Below are positions 16,624 to 25,512 of a stretch of DNA of 64,000 bases, in pieces (the stretch's first letter is position 1; the number at the start of each line of letters is the position of its first letter). The translations under genes and the position numbers were made by a program. The stretch covers positions 1 to 64,000 of the forward strand of contig NZ_CAKMNW010000004.1 of assembly GCF_927904885.1 (NCBI RefSeq), in the 5' to 3' direction. A model generated the notes under the pieces. That model was not told where the DNA came from. It worked only from the letters and a program-made list of their open reading frames with translations, and searched no databases. This DNA comes from Candidatus Nitrotoga sp. M5 (GTDB lineage Bacteria; Pseudomonadota; Gammaproteobacteria; Burkholderiales; Gallionellaceae).

Positions 16624-19600
16624 TCTAGAACTCCAATGTCCCATATTATTAGCTGCGCGCAAAATGTGTAGTCATCATTTACCATTAGCTTTAACGAATG
16701 ACTCATCTTGAGGTCAAAATGCAATATTCGCCACACTTTCGAAAGACCAGACCCCCCCTCTTTGCGAGCCATTTTCAAGGCAGTATCTTCCCTGTGGCGG
16801 CTCATCCAGTCACTTGCTGCCTTCCTGTGCTCATCCAAATTTACAGATTTTGCCAAGTCATTTTTTACAATTATCTCCAGAGTTTTGTTATCCAAACATG
16901 CATTGATGGTAACGCCAGATGGAATATCTCCAAAGCCGCTATGGCGAATAGTGTTCTGAAACAATAAATAAAGTATTTCAACTGTGCCATCCAGCAATTC
17001 ACCAAGAATCTTATTGTGTACATTAATTTGTTGTCGCGGGGAAAAGTTGCTTGCTACATAACAGTTTCTAATCTGCTGCTGCGCGACACCAACAGCTATC
17101 TCAAATTCAAATGGATCCCGCCGAACGTCAGTAGGTCGCTTAAACCATCCGCATATGCCATCGACAGCAACCTGAAACTCTGTTTTCGCTCTCACTGCCG
17201 CATCTGATAATGCACTTACTTTTTCCTTTGCAATTTGTGTTTCAATTGATGATATTAGCGTATCGATAGCCTGATTAACTTGGAGTTTAGATTTACTTAA
17301 TTCAAGTTTTATCATTTCCATTGAGCTGTCCGTCACTCCCCAGCAATGAGCCATCAGGAGTCCAACAAACTCATCGTAAGTTGTATTTACAGTTACCCCC
17401 TCCATCAATTTTATTTTTGAATCATGCGAAGCATAGAAATTGAATGCTCCTTTCAAAAAGGTGTCCTCAGTGCGCACATGAAGTAGTTCTTTACGGTAGT
17501 AATCTATGACCTCTTCAACTTTTGAGGTAAATCGCCCCATTTGCTTTTTGACATGCTGCAATTCATTTGGCTGAAGTTCGCAAAAACACTCGTTCCAACG
17601 ACCTGGTAAAATGTATTCATTACTCGTTTTGCTAGCCTTGTCGTCATGTGAACAAAGTAAATCATAAGTAGCAAATGGATTTCTTATATGCCCTTCAATT
17701 TCACCATGTCGAATAGCAGTACTCAAGTGCGTGTCTAATCCAAACGCTGGGTTTAGCGCGAATTGGCTAACGAAGTCATGAAGCATCATTGAAAAAAGCC
17801 CTTCACGTTCAGTGGCTGGTAACCTAAGGGGTTTTAATATCTCTGAACTTGAAAAAAGAGTCCCGAGTATTTTTGATATTTTTTCGGCCCGATTGTCGAG
17901 ATCTGGGGACTTAAGAAGCTTTTGGTATCGCGCAAACGAATCACGCAATGTCTCTTCAACTTTTTTGCGGACGCCTTCTTCATCGACGTAAATCTTACTT
18001 GCTTCTACTTGCTGTAGGAGTTGAGCAACGTTGGCGTCGCGAGTAATCGAACGAATCTCGGATGAATATATTGTTGAATTCTCAGGATCAATATCGATGA
18101 GGAGTTGGCATATGGCAATACGCTCCTCTTCAACTTCAAAAAGAGTGTCGAAACTGGTTATATCATCAAGAATTCTTGGCACGCAGACAAATCGCAAGAA
18201 AAAAACTAGTTGTTCCAAATTGAGTGAGGTGTTTTCTGATGTCAGCTCTGATGGCTTAAGGACATTAACCTTCAACATCGCATTTTCGTACACATCCGAC
18301 AGATCCCTTTCCCACCTCGGTTGCCCATAACGTGAGGCAATGTGCAAAAGAACGGCCAGGGAGAACTCATCTAGAAGTTCTGGCACCTTTAGTGCAGCCT
18401 CTGCTAATTCATCAAGGGGGTAAAGTCGGAATGCATTTGGATTTGAAAGGCAATGTATGACGACATGGCTCAAGCAATCCCTCAGCGCCCCCTCGGCAAA
18501 CATGGATTTAAATAAGTAGGCTTTAGCTCTATTTGAGATGTATTGATTGTCCGATTCTGCGGCTTCTTGGTAGTATTTATTGGCTTGCGAATATCGACCA
18601 TGCTTAAAAGCAAAATGCCCGAAATACATTGATCGCCGATGATCTGGCACTGGAAGATTTGCGATCTGCATATTCCCTTCAACTTCATCCAGAGTAAATA
18701 TTTGCTGCAAACGAATCGAGGATGAATTTATGTGGGTCCCAATTAATTTATCTAGCAATTTATCGTTAGCAGTGATATCCGCGAATATGGCGCAAATCCA
18801 AGGATTGTCAGGTCTGCCACACACTGCGCCGAGACGATCTAGTTCTGTATATGACTTGACTAAAACATGCTCATGCGTTCGTTCAATGAATGCCACAATA
18901 TGATTGGCAACATCGTGGTGGGCACAGAATAAGGCCATTTTTTTAAGAAATAGTGTTGCCTTCTGATAATCTGCAGATACAAAAAGAATATCGCGCATGG
19001 CAGAGGTAATTCGTGAAGCGAGGGAAAGTTCTTCCCAATTAACAGAGCTACGATCCATTTGCAATGTTGACCGCGCATTGAGTTCGAATAAATCGGGGAG
19101 CGAGCTTAGGGCCTCTTCGTACCTTCCCTCGGTATAAGCATCAAAAAATTTGATAGCGCTGCCATCTCGATAGTCGTCTAACGAATCCCTTGTAGTAAAC
19201 CATAGAATATTTTTAATGCGATCATCATTCACGTCTCGAATCAATTCGAGAGAAGAGAGAATGTAACTACTGTCATCAACCCCATAACGTGCGATACCTA
19301 ATTGAGCCATCGCAACGTGAGTTTCAAATCGGTCTATTATTGTTTGACTTTCCTCCACCAAGATTGGGTTAGCGATATCACGAAGCTTATTAGGGTGATA
19401 TGGGATGACATGGTACCGCGCATAGTCTCCAAGTACAGGCTCGTCTATCAATCCAGCAAGCTCTGACTCCAATGATGCAAGAGAAACATTTTCTTCGCTT
19501 CGCACGCTGAAGTAATATGCCATGTGCGCGGCGAAAGTATTTAGTCCCTTAGTAGAAAGAATACTTTCTAAATATGTTTTCTGTGCGGAAAGGCCTGAGG

Positions 19601-20066
19601 TTAACTGAAGAAGACGAAGCCGGTTTTCAATTAGCCAAATAGAGACTCCAAGTTCAACCTCTATGGAATACAAAATCTCATCAGCTTTTACAAGGTCACC
19701 TCCAATAAAAGCGCTGCAAAAGTTTGAGCGATATTGCACAAAGCGTGCAAGTTCTGGAACAAATAGCGAAAGTATTGAACCACTCCAAATAAATTCCTTT
19801 TCTCTGCTAGTACTTTCCAACCTATTTCTCAAAGGAAATTGAGAAAATTTTTTGGGAAATGGATTTCCTGCAAAAGCCCTGATACAGTTAGGATCCCTCA
19901 GTGACTTAACAATTCTTGGAAGATAGTCAATATAAGCTTGGGAGCGAGCTTGACTAAGCCCGACCCTGAGATTGCGGTTGGCATACATTGTTCTCCGAAA
20001 TGACGTAATCGCTTCGGATAAAGATTGGCCGTGTGATAATTTTGGTTTTACTTGTTTTTTGCTCAA
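16620..20066 (-). CDS. dtcA: Detocs sensor histidine kinase-like protein
   Basis: A 1148-residue cytoplasmic protein with no membrane segment. Most of its length is helical repeat, with a TPR-like pair near 480-540 (FAFKHGRYSQANKYYQEAA). The last 150 residues are a histidine-kinase-type ATPase: N-box LLFQNTIRHSG at about 1034-1044 and G-box GGSGLSKVWRIL at about 1104-1115. A motif TAIRHGEIEGHIRNPF near 783-798 is unexplained. The classical His phosphorylation box was not identified by eye. The frame opens with TTG at 20066; an ATG at 19988 has GGAG 4-5 nt upstream and may be the true start (1122 residues). First gene of the operon, coupled to dtcB. By family knowledge it senses infection and phosphorylates DtcB and DtcC. 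Confidence 0.82.
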   Translation of the reverse strand: MSKKQVKPKLSHGQSLSEAITSFRRTMYANRNLRVGLSQARSQAYIDYLPRIVKSLRDPNCIRAFAGNPFPKKFSQFPLRNRLESTSREKEFIWSGSILSLFVPELARFVQYRSNFCSAFIGGDLVKADEILYSIEVELGVSIWLIENRLRLLQLTSGLSAQKTYLESILSTKGLNTFAAHMAYYFSVRSEENVSLASLESELAGLIDEPVLGDYARYHVIPYHPNKLRDIANPILVEESQTIIDRFETHVAMAQLGIARYGVDDSSYILSSLELIRDVNDDRIKNILWFTTRDSLDDYRDGSAIKFFDAYTEGRYEEALSSLPDLFELNARSTLQMDRSSVNWEELSLASRITSAMRDILFVSADYQKATLFLKKMALFCAHHDVANHIVAFIERTHEHVLVKSYTELDRLGAVCGRPDNPWICAIFADITANDKLLDKLIGTHINSSSIRLQQIFTLDEVEGNMQIANLPVPDHRRSMYFGHFAFKHGRYSQANKYYQEAAESDNQYISNRAKAYLFKSMFAEGALRDCLSHVVIHCLSNPNAFRLYPLDELAEAALKVPELLDEFSLAVLLHIASRYGQPRWERDLSDVYENAMLKVNVLKPSELTSENTSLNLEQLVFFLRFVCVPRILDDITSFDTLFEVEEERIAICQLLIDIDPENSTIYSSEIRSITRDANVAQLLQQVEASKIYVDEEGVRKKVEETLRDSFARYQKLLKSPDLDNRAEKISKILGTLFSSSEILKPLRLPATEREGLFSMMLHDFVSQFALNPAFGLDTHLSTAIRHGEIEGHIRNPFATYDLLCSHDDKASKTSNEYILPGRWNECFCELQPNELQHVKKQMGRFTSKVEEVIDYYRKELLHVRTEDTFLKGAFNFYASHDSKIKLMEGVTVNTTYDEFVGLLMAHCWGVTDSSMEMIKLELSKSKLQVNQAIDTLISSIETQIAKEKVSALSDAAVRAKTEFQVAVDGICGWFKRPTDVRRDPFEFEIAVGVAQQQIRNCYVASNFSPRQQINVHNKILGELLDGTVEILYLLFQNTIRHSGFGDIPSGVTINACLDNKTLEIIVKNDLAKSVNLDEHRKAASDWMSRHREDTALKMARKEGGSGLSKVWRILHFDLKMSHSLKLMVNDDYTFCAQLIIWDIGVLE

Positions 20067-20697
20067 TCGAGTCGACTCAAGGGTTGCTGGCTAGGCAAAT
20101 TCTACCGGTATTACCGCGAATAAAGCAGTCTGTCTTTAGTGGCTATAACACATAGGTGCCATTTCCAAATTCGGAGCAGTTATTCAAGTAGACTCAAACG
20201 TCAGCCATTTTAGCGAACCGCCACAGTCCGCTTTGTGTCGATAGTACGCAGTCGCGTATCGAGAAAGCAGCCGTTCTGAATGATTCCATCGCCTATGGCT
20301 GGTAACCATTCCATACCGGTCGTTCCCAGATCTAACTGTCACCGACAGCAAAGGCCGAAAGCTGACTAACGATAAAACTGATTATCGATAGTAAAATTTA
20401 TTGGAGGTATTGTGTACATCTGATTAATAGGAATCAGCTTTCAATAGCGACGTGCTGTTCCCGACTCACTGCGGACATTAACAGCTCGATGCACGCACAT
20501 CTTCTTACCATTAGCAGTGTCATTCGCCTTCAGGTATCAATTGATACTGTCAGCAAGCATAGCCTGGGCTAATGTAGATATCCGTCTTTACTGTCTTCCG
20601 AACCGAAATCAGGCATCGTTTGTCCAGTGTTAGATGTGGATAACTGATCGCCATCTGAATTGATGGAGCTGGACAGCGACAACTAAAGGTAATGCAC
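20067..20697. other. Gap between dtcA and prlF
   Basis: About 630 bp without a gene. It holds the right R3 copy (20234-20356) and a short inverted pair around 20368-20390 (GATAAAAC/GATTATC type). The dtcABC promoter must lie between 20067 and about 20230, but none stands out. The rest is low-similarity repeat-like DNA. Confidence 0.4.
20234..20356 (-). repeat. R3 repeat, right copy (123 bp)
   Basis: Inverse copy of 9977-10099 with only a few differences, including the hairpin ACTGTC/GACAGT. Together they form a long-range inverted repeat around the integron and Detocs operon. Confidence 0.75.
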
Positions 20698-20731
20698 TTG
20701 CATTGACATGATAATGCAATCTCCTTACCAT
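20698..20731 (+). promoter_or_regulatory. prlF-yhaV promoter with overlapping palindrome
   Basis: TTGACA (20703-20708), a 17-bp spacer and TACCAT (20726-20731) make a good promoter. A perfect 7-bp-arm palindrome, TTGCATT/AATGCAA (20698-20719), overlaps the -35 region. This is where an AbrB-type antitoxin would bind to repress its own operon. Confidence 0.65.
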
Positions 20732-20763
20732 GCAAGGCGCCAACATTTTTGATAGGAGAGTCC

Positions 20764-21093
20764 ATGCCTGCCACCCTCGAAGTCGAATCTACGCTTACCG
20801 ACCGCTATCAGACTACGGTACCAGAAACTGTGCGGCGCGCCCTCCAGCTAGGCAAGCGCGACAAGATTCACTACACGATCCGGTCCAGCGGCGAAGTCGT
20901 GCTGACACGCGCCGAAGTTTCCGAAGGAAATGACCCGGTGCTTGGCCAGTTTTTGAGCTTTTTAGCCCGCGATATCGCCAGCCATCCGGAACGCCTGCAG
21001 GTCGTCGATGCTAGTTTTGTGCAGCATATCCAGTCGCTGGTCGATCGTATCGAGGTTGATCTTGACGCTCCACTTTTGGCAGACGATGAATGA
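20764..21093 (+). CDS. prlF: Antitoxin PrlF, AbrB/SpoVT DNA-binding family
   Basis: A 109-residue antitoxin. Residues 1-50 are a swapped-hairpin AbrB domain (ESTLTDRYQTTVPETVRRAL, then SGEVVLTRA), matching PrlF/SohA. The C-terminal helical part (FLSFLARDIASHPERL and later) would bind the toxin. The ATG at 20764 is chosen because AGGAG lies just upstream; the frame is open to 20749. Its stop overlaps the yhaV start as ATGA. Expected to neutralise YhaV and repress the operon through the upstream palindrome. Confidence 0.92.
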   Translation: MPATLEVESTLTDRYQTTVPETVRRALQLGKRDKIHYTIRSSGEVVLTRAEVSEGNDPVLGQFLSFLARDIASHPERLQVVDASFVQHIQSLVDRIEVDLDAPLLADDE

Positions 21094-21596
21094 ATGCAGG
21101 CAAACCCGCGCCCTTGATCATCAACGGCTGGACGGTTTTCGCTCACCCCCTGTTCTTGGTACAACTTGAAGCTTTGACCCGGCAGGTCGAGGTTTCCAAG
21201 CAAAAAGACCCTGTGATGTACGTGAAGAAAAACGTCAGCAAACGACTGGCGGCGATCACCAAGTTGGCGTTCGACGTTATCCCGCAGGATCCGACGCGGC
21301 CGGAATACCGACAAGGCAACACTCTCGGCGATGAGCACAAGCACTGGTTCCGGGCCAAATTTCTTCAGCAGTACCGGCTGTTCTTCCGTTTCCACGCGCC
21401 GAGCAAGATAATCGTGTTCGTCTGGATCAACGACGAGGAAACCAAGCGCGCCTATGAGAGTAGCGACGACGCCTACCGGGTTTTCCGCAAGATGCTGGAA
21501 AGCGGCCATCCCCCTGACGACTGGAACCAATTGGTAGCCGAGGCGCATGCTGAGGGTCAACGCCTGCAGCAGTTTGCAGCAGGCGTAGCAACGTAA
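21090..21596 (+). CDS. yhaV: Toxin YhaV, type II ribonuclease
   Basis: A 168-residue YhaV-family toxin of the RelE/ParE-like fold. Recognisable stretches are INGWTVFAHPLFLVQLE at the N-terminus, the GDEHKHWFRAKFLQQYRLFFRF core and IIVFVWINDEETKRAY. In E. coli YhaV cuts mRNA and rRNA; PrlF blocks it (established knowledge). The gene is intact and translationally coupled to prlF by a 4-bp overlap. It lies at the right end of the island, where a toxin-antitoxin pair could stabilise the region. Confidence 0.92.
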   Translation: MNAGKPAPLIINGWTVFAHPLFLVQLEALTRQVEVSKQKDPVMYVKKNVSKRLAAITKLAFDVIPQDPTRPEYRQGNTLGDEHKHWFRAKFLQQYRLFFRFHAPSKIIVFVWINDEETKRAYESSDDAYRVFRKMLESGHPPDDWNQLVAEAHAEGQRLQQFAAGVAT

Positions 21597-21823
21597 TTTG
21601 TAGCGAAGAAATAACAACGTTGTTAAGGCCGCAAGTTTGCAGGAAAGCTTTTTTCACCCCGCATATTCGATCACGGCAGCATCAATAGCGCCCAACATTG
21701 AAAGCAGGCTTCATATCTGGTCTTTCGTACTTACCCATTTAGAACCGCTGCGAACTTCTGCGAAAAGGTGCGGAGTTCTGCTCCTGGTGCCAAGGATTGT
21801 ATCAATCCCGCCTGCTGTTTGCA

Positions 21824-21991
21824 TTAACCCAGATAATCCATTAGACCTGATTCGTGCGATGACGACGCATTCCCCCCTTTGCAAAAGGGGGGCTAGGGGG
21901 GATTTGAGCGTTGCGGGGACACAAAAATCCCCCTCAGTCCCCCTTTTGCAAAGGGGGATGCTGGTTAAATTTTCTAATGGATTATCCGGGA

Positions 21992-21995
<4 letters not shown>
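21824..21995 (+). repeat. R1 repeat, right copy (172 bp, MITE-like)
   Basis: Same length, orientation and ends as the copy at 6406-6577, with internal CCCCCCTTTT/AAAAGGGGGG inverted tracts. Its last bases (GGATTAA) provide, on the opposite strand, the TAA stop codon of the ABC exporter ATPase, so it inserted exactly at that gene's 3' end. Confidence 0.78.
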
Positions 21996-22697
<702 letters not shown>

Positions 22698-22705
<8 letters not shown>

Positions 22706-23906
22706 GGCGGATCGCCTCCACTGGGTCAAGGGAAGCGGCGCGTCGTGCAGGCACGGCTGCCGAAATAATGCCGGTCACCATTGCCAATCCAGCAGCAGCC
22801 ACCAGCAGCCACGGACTCACCGGGATGTAGAACAGTTTTGGCCCGAAAGTATTGAACGCGCCCACCAGGCCATAACCCGCCAGGCCACCCAGTAGCGAAC
22901 CGGCCAGTCCGAACAGTGCCCCCTGGACCAAAAACACTCTTAACATCTGTTGTCGTGTGGTGCCCATTGCGCGGAGGATGCCGATCTCGCGCGTGCGCTG
23001 AACTACGCTCACCGACAGTACGCTGGCGATGCCAAGCGCCACGCTCAATGCTACAAACGCGCTGATCATCTGCGTGGAAAGGCTTTGTGAGCGCAAGGCG
23101 TTCATCAGTTGGGCGTTGGTTTCCATCCAGCTTTCTGCCTTCAGTCCTGTGAGGCGGGTGATGCGCGTGGCCACTGTCTGCGCGTCAAAAATGTCATCCA
23201 CCGTCACATCAATGATCGTCGCTGCACCGGGCAGGTTGAGCAGCGACTGTACTTGCTTCATCTCCAGGTACACGTAGCGCGCGTCCAGTTCGCGCACCCC
23301 CAGCTCGAAAATCCCGGCCACGTTCACCACGCTCTCCCGTTGCTGGCCGCCGTCCAGCCGTAGCTTGTCGCCCGCGCGCAGGCCAAGGTCGGTGGCCAGC
23401 TGCTTGCCGATTACGGCGTCGCCAGCAGCGATGCGGAACACGCCGGCGACGATGTCGTTCTGGATCGGGATGATGCGCAGGTAGCGCGGCGCGTCGATGC
23501 CGACCAGCACCACCGACTGCAGTGCCTCGCCGCGGCGTGCGAACGCCGGCCCCGAGATTACCGGCGACACAGCTGTGACCCGCGGCAGCGTATCGAGCAC
23601 GTCGCGCACCTGCTGCCAGTTATTGATCGAGCGCAGGCGCTGGGCGCGCTTGTCCTCCAGCACCAGCTGCACACTTCCCGTGGCGGGAGGCAGGATGCGG
23701 TTGCGCTCTTCTGTAGGTTGAACCTTGATGTGGGCCTGGGTACCCAGGGTGCGATTAATGATGTTGCTCTGCAGTCCGGTGATCAGCGCAGTGAGGAATA
23801 CGATTACCGCGACGCCCACGGCGATGCCGACCAGGATCAGCGTACTCTGCACCTTGCCTTCATGCAGGAACTTGGTGGCGATGGTCCACTCGATCCACAT
23901 CGGCAT
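22698..23906 (-). CDS. ABC exporter permease, FtsX/MacB/DevC type
   Basis: A 402-residue permease from ATG 23906, whose start overlaps the adaptor stop as TGATG. The frame continues upstream to 24131 but that part overlaps the adaptor gene and is not protein-like. Layout: first membrane helix near residues 20-45 (STLILVGIAVGVAVIVFLTAL), a periplasmic domain of about 230 residues, then three C-terminal helices (ALSVALGIASVLSVSVV and LFGLAGSLLGGLAGYGL among them). REIGILRAMGTTRQQML is the usual FtsX coupling loop. Together with the adaptor and ATPase it forms a tripartite-type efflux unit. Confidence 0.9.
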
Positions 23907-25168
23907 CAGTCCAGCTTGGCGGGCAATTCCTTGCGCGTGGCAGTCTTCGCAGCACCGACAGACAGGCTGCTGGACACCACGCGCACCCGATCGCCTTGGG
24001 CCACCACGGCCTGCGCATCCGCCAAGATCCAGTCGCCGACCCGCAAACCGGCCGTGACTTCGGTTTGGATCAGGCCACGCAGGCCCAACTGCACTTGGCG
24101 CCGCGTGGCGCGGCCATCGGAGACCAGCCACAGCTCCGCGTGGTTGCCGTTCTTGGCACCCAGCGCATCGTTAGGCACTACGATGGCACTGTCTCGGCGG
24201 CCCGTTTCCACATTCACTGAGATGGTCATGTCCTGGCGCAAAAAATCAGGCACCGGCTTCACGGTGAGGCGTATGTCCACCGTGCCGCGCTGTGGATCGA
24301 CGCTGGGCGCAATAAAGCTGACCTTTGCCGGGAATGGCCGCGCAGGATAGGCATCGGCGATGCACATAGCCGCCTGGCCGAGCGCGAGCACTTCGAGGTT
24401 TTTTTCATCTAGTGGTACCAGCACTTCGGTGTCGTCGTTGCGGGCGATTTCGAACAGGACGCGGCCGGGCTGCACCAGGTCGCCTGGCTCGACATTGCGG
24501 GTGAGCACGGTTCCGGCGATTTCAGCGCGGATCGTTGTTTTGGCCAACAGCGCCTTGGCGCTGGCCACTCGGGCGCGCGCCAAGGCCTCGTTTGGGTTGC
24601 CTGCCACTAGCGAACGGGCGGTCAGCCGCGCCTGCTCGGCGGCGGTGCGGGCAATTGTCTCGGCCTGTATCACCCGTTCCATCGTTTCCCGGGCGACCGC
24701 TTGCCGCTGAAACAGGGCCCGACTACGCTGGGCTTCGCGGCTGGCTTGGGCCAGGCTCGCCTCCGCCTCGCGCAATGCGGCCTGCGCCTGTGGACGCGTC
24801 GACTGTTGTAACTGGGCCAAGGCAACCTCTGCTTCGCGCACGGCCGCCTCGAGGTCATCGGCACGCAGCACCGCCAGCACGTCGCCAGGCTGAACCACGT
24901 CGCCCTCCTGCACACGCCGCTCGACAATCACGCCGGTCACCGGACTGCCGACCTGCGCCCGCGAAACGGCCACCACTCGGCCGGTCGCTACGACTGTCTG
25001 CACCAACGGCCGCGCTGCCACTTCGTAACCAACCAAGACCGGCCCTCGCATTTTCTGCACCACAACCCATGCCAAGGCACCTAAGATCAGGCAGACAACG
25101 GCGACGAGGAACAGATGGCGTTTTATGGTGTCATTTATGGTATCACTCCGAAATATACGTGGAGGCAA
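23906..25168 (-). CDS. Efflux adaptor (membrane fusion protein), HlyD/MacA/DevB type
   Basis: About 420 residues. An N-terminal membrane anchor (HLFLVAVVCLILGALAWVV) is followed by a barrel-sandwich lipoyl-like segment (GRVVAVSRAQVGSPVTGVI), a long alpha-helical hairpin rich in Ala/Gln/Arg, and beta-barrel domains. It would link the inner-membrane permease to an outer-membrane channel encoded elsewhere. The start is uncertain: no ATG or GTG lies in frame between the upstream tandem repeats and the anchor. TTG 25168 is the only canonical candidate but lacks a ribosome site, while an ATA at 25138 has GGAG 7 nt upstream. The operon order is adaptor, permease, ATPase. Confidence 0.85.
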   Translation of the reverse strand: MPPRIFRSDTINDTIKRHLFLVAVVCLILGALAWVVVQKMRGPVLVGYEVAARPLVQTVVATGRVVAVSRAQVGSPVTGVIVERRVQEGDVVQPGDVLAVLRADDLEAAVREAEVALAQLQQSTRPQAQAALREAEASLAQASREAQRSRALFQRQAVARETMERVIQAETIARTAAEQARLTARSLVAGNPNEALARARVASAKALLAKTTIRAEIAGTVLTRNVEPGDLVQPGRVLFEIARNDDTEVLVPLDEKNLEVLALGQAAMCIADAYPARPFPAKVSFIAPSVDPQRGTVDIRLTVKPVPDFLRQDMTISVNVETGRRDSAIVVPNDALGAKNGNHAELWLVSDGRATRRQVQLGLRGLIQTEVTAGLRVGDWILADAQAVVAQGDRVRVVSSSLSVGAAKTATRKELPAKLD

Positions 25169-25171
25169 ACA

Positions 25172-25209
25172 TGATACACGAGGAGAGGTGTGATACTCGA
25201 GGAGAGGCG
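25172..25209. promoter_or_regulatory. Tandem 19-bp repeats upstream of the exporter operon
   Basis: TGATACACGAGGAGAGGTG (25172-25190) is followed directly by TGATACTCGAGGAGAGGCG (25191-25209), two mismatches. A related GGTATCACTCC lies at 25138-25149. Tandem sites at this position suggest operators for a local or distant regulator of the efflux operon. Confidence 0.5.
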
Positions 25210-25512
25210 TGCCGTCCAGGCACTGAAAGTGGTCAGGGACAATTTCAGCAAATGGCAACACCAAATAATCTGCCACCACAAGGGTGACATTATTTGGATG
25301 ATGGAGGCGATGGGAATTTAAGTTACGTCCGTAAGCAAGCTAATATACTGCTCAATATCTTTAGCCAGACTTTGTCATGAGTGCTCAGTTAAATTTACAA
25401 TTCTGCGCCAACCTATGACTCACCGCTACCATTGACGAACAGCTACAATCGGACAAATTAACCCAGCTTTTGCTCTATTATTTTGACGTGACACGTCTGT
25501 TATCATTACACC

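Noticed and set aside
20620..20645. DnaA box (TGTGGATAA) as sign of a replication origin
   Set aside because: A single box without clustering, AT-rich unwinding element or dnaA/dnaN nearby.
23718..25287. Long plus-strand frames (up to 250 codons) over the efflux operon
   Set aside because: Low-complexity Arg/Pro-rich translations opposite well-defined exporter genes.
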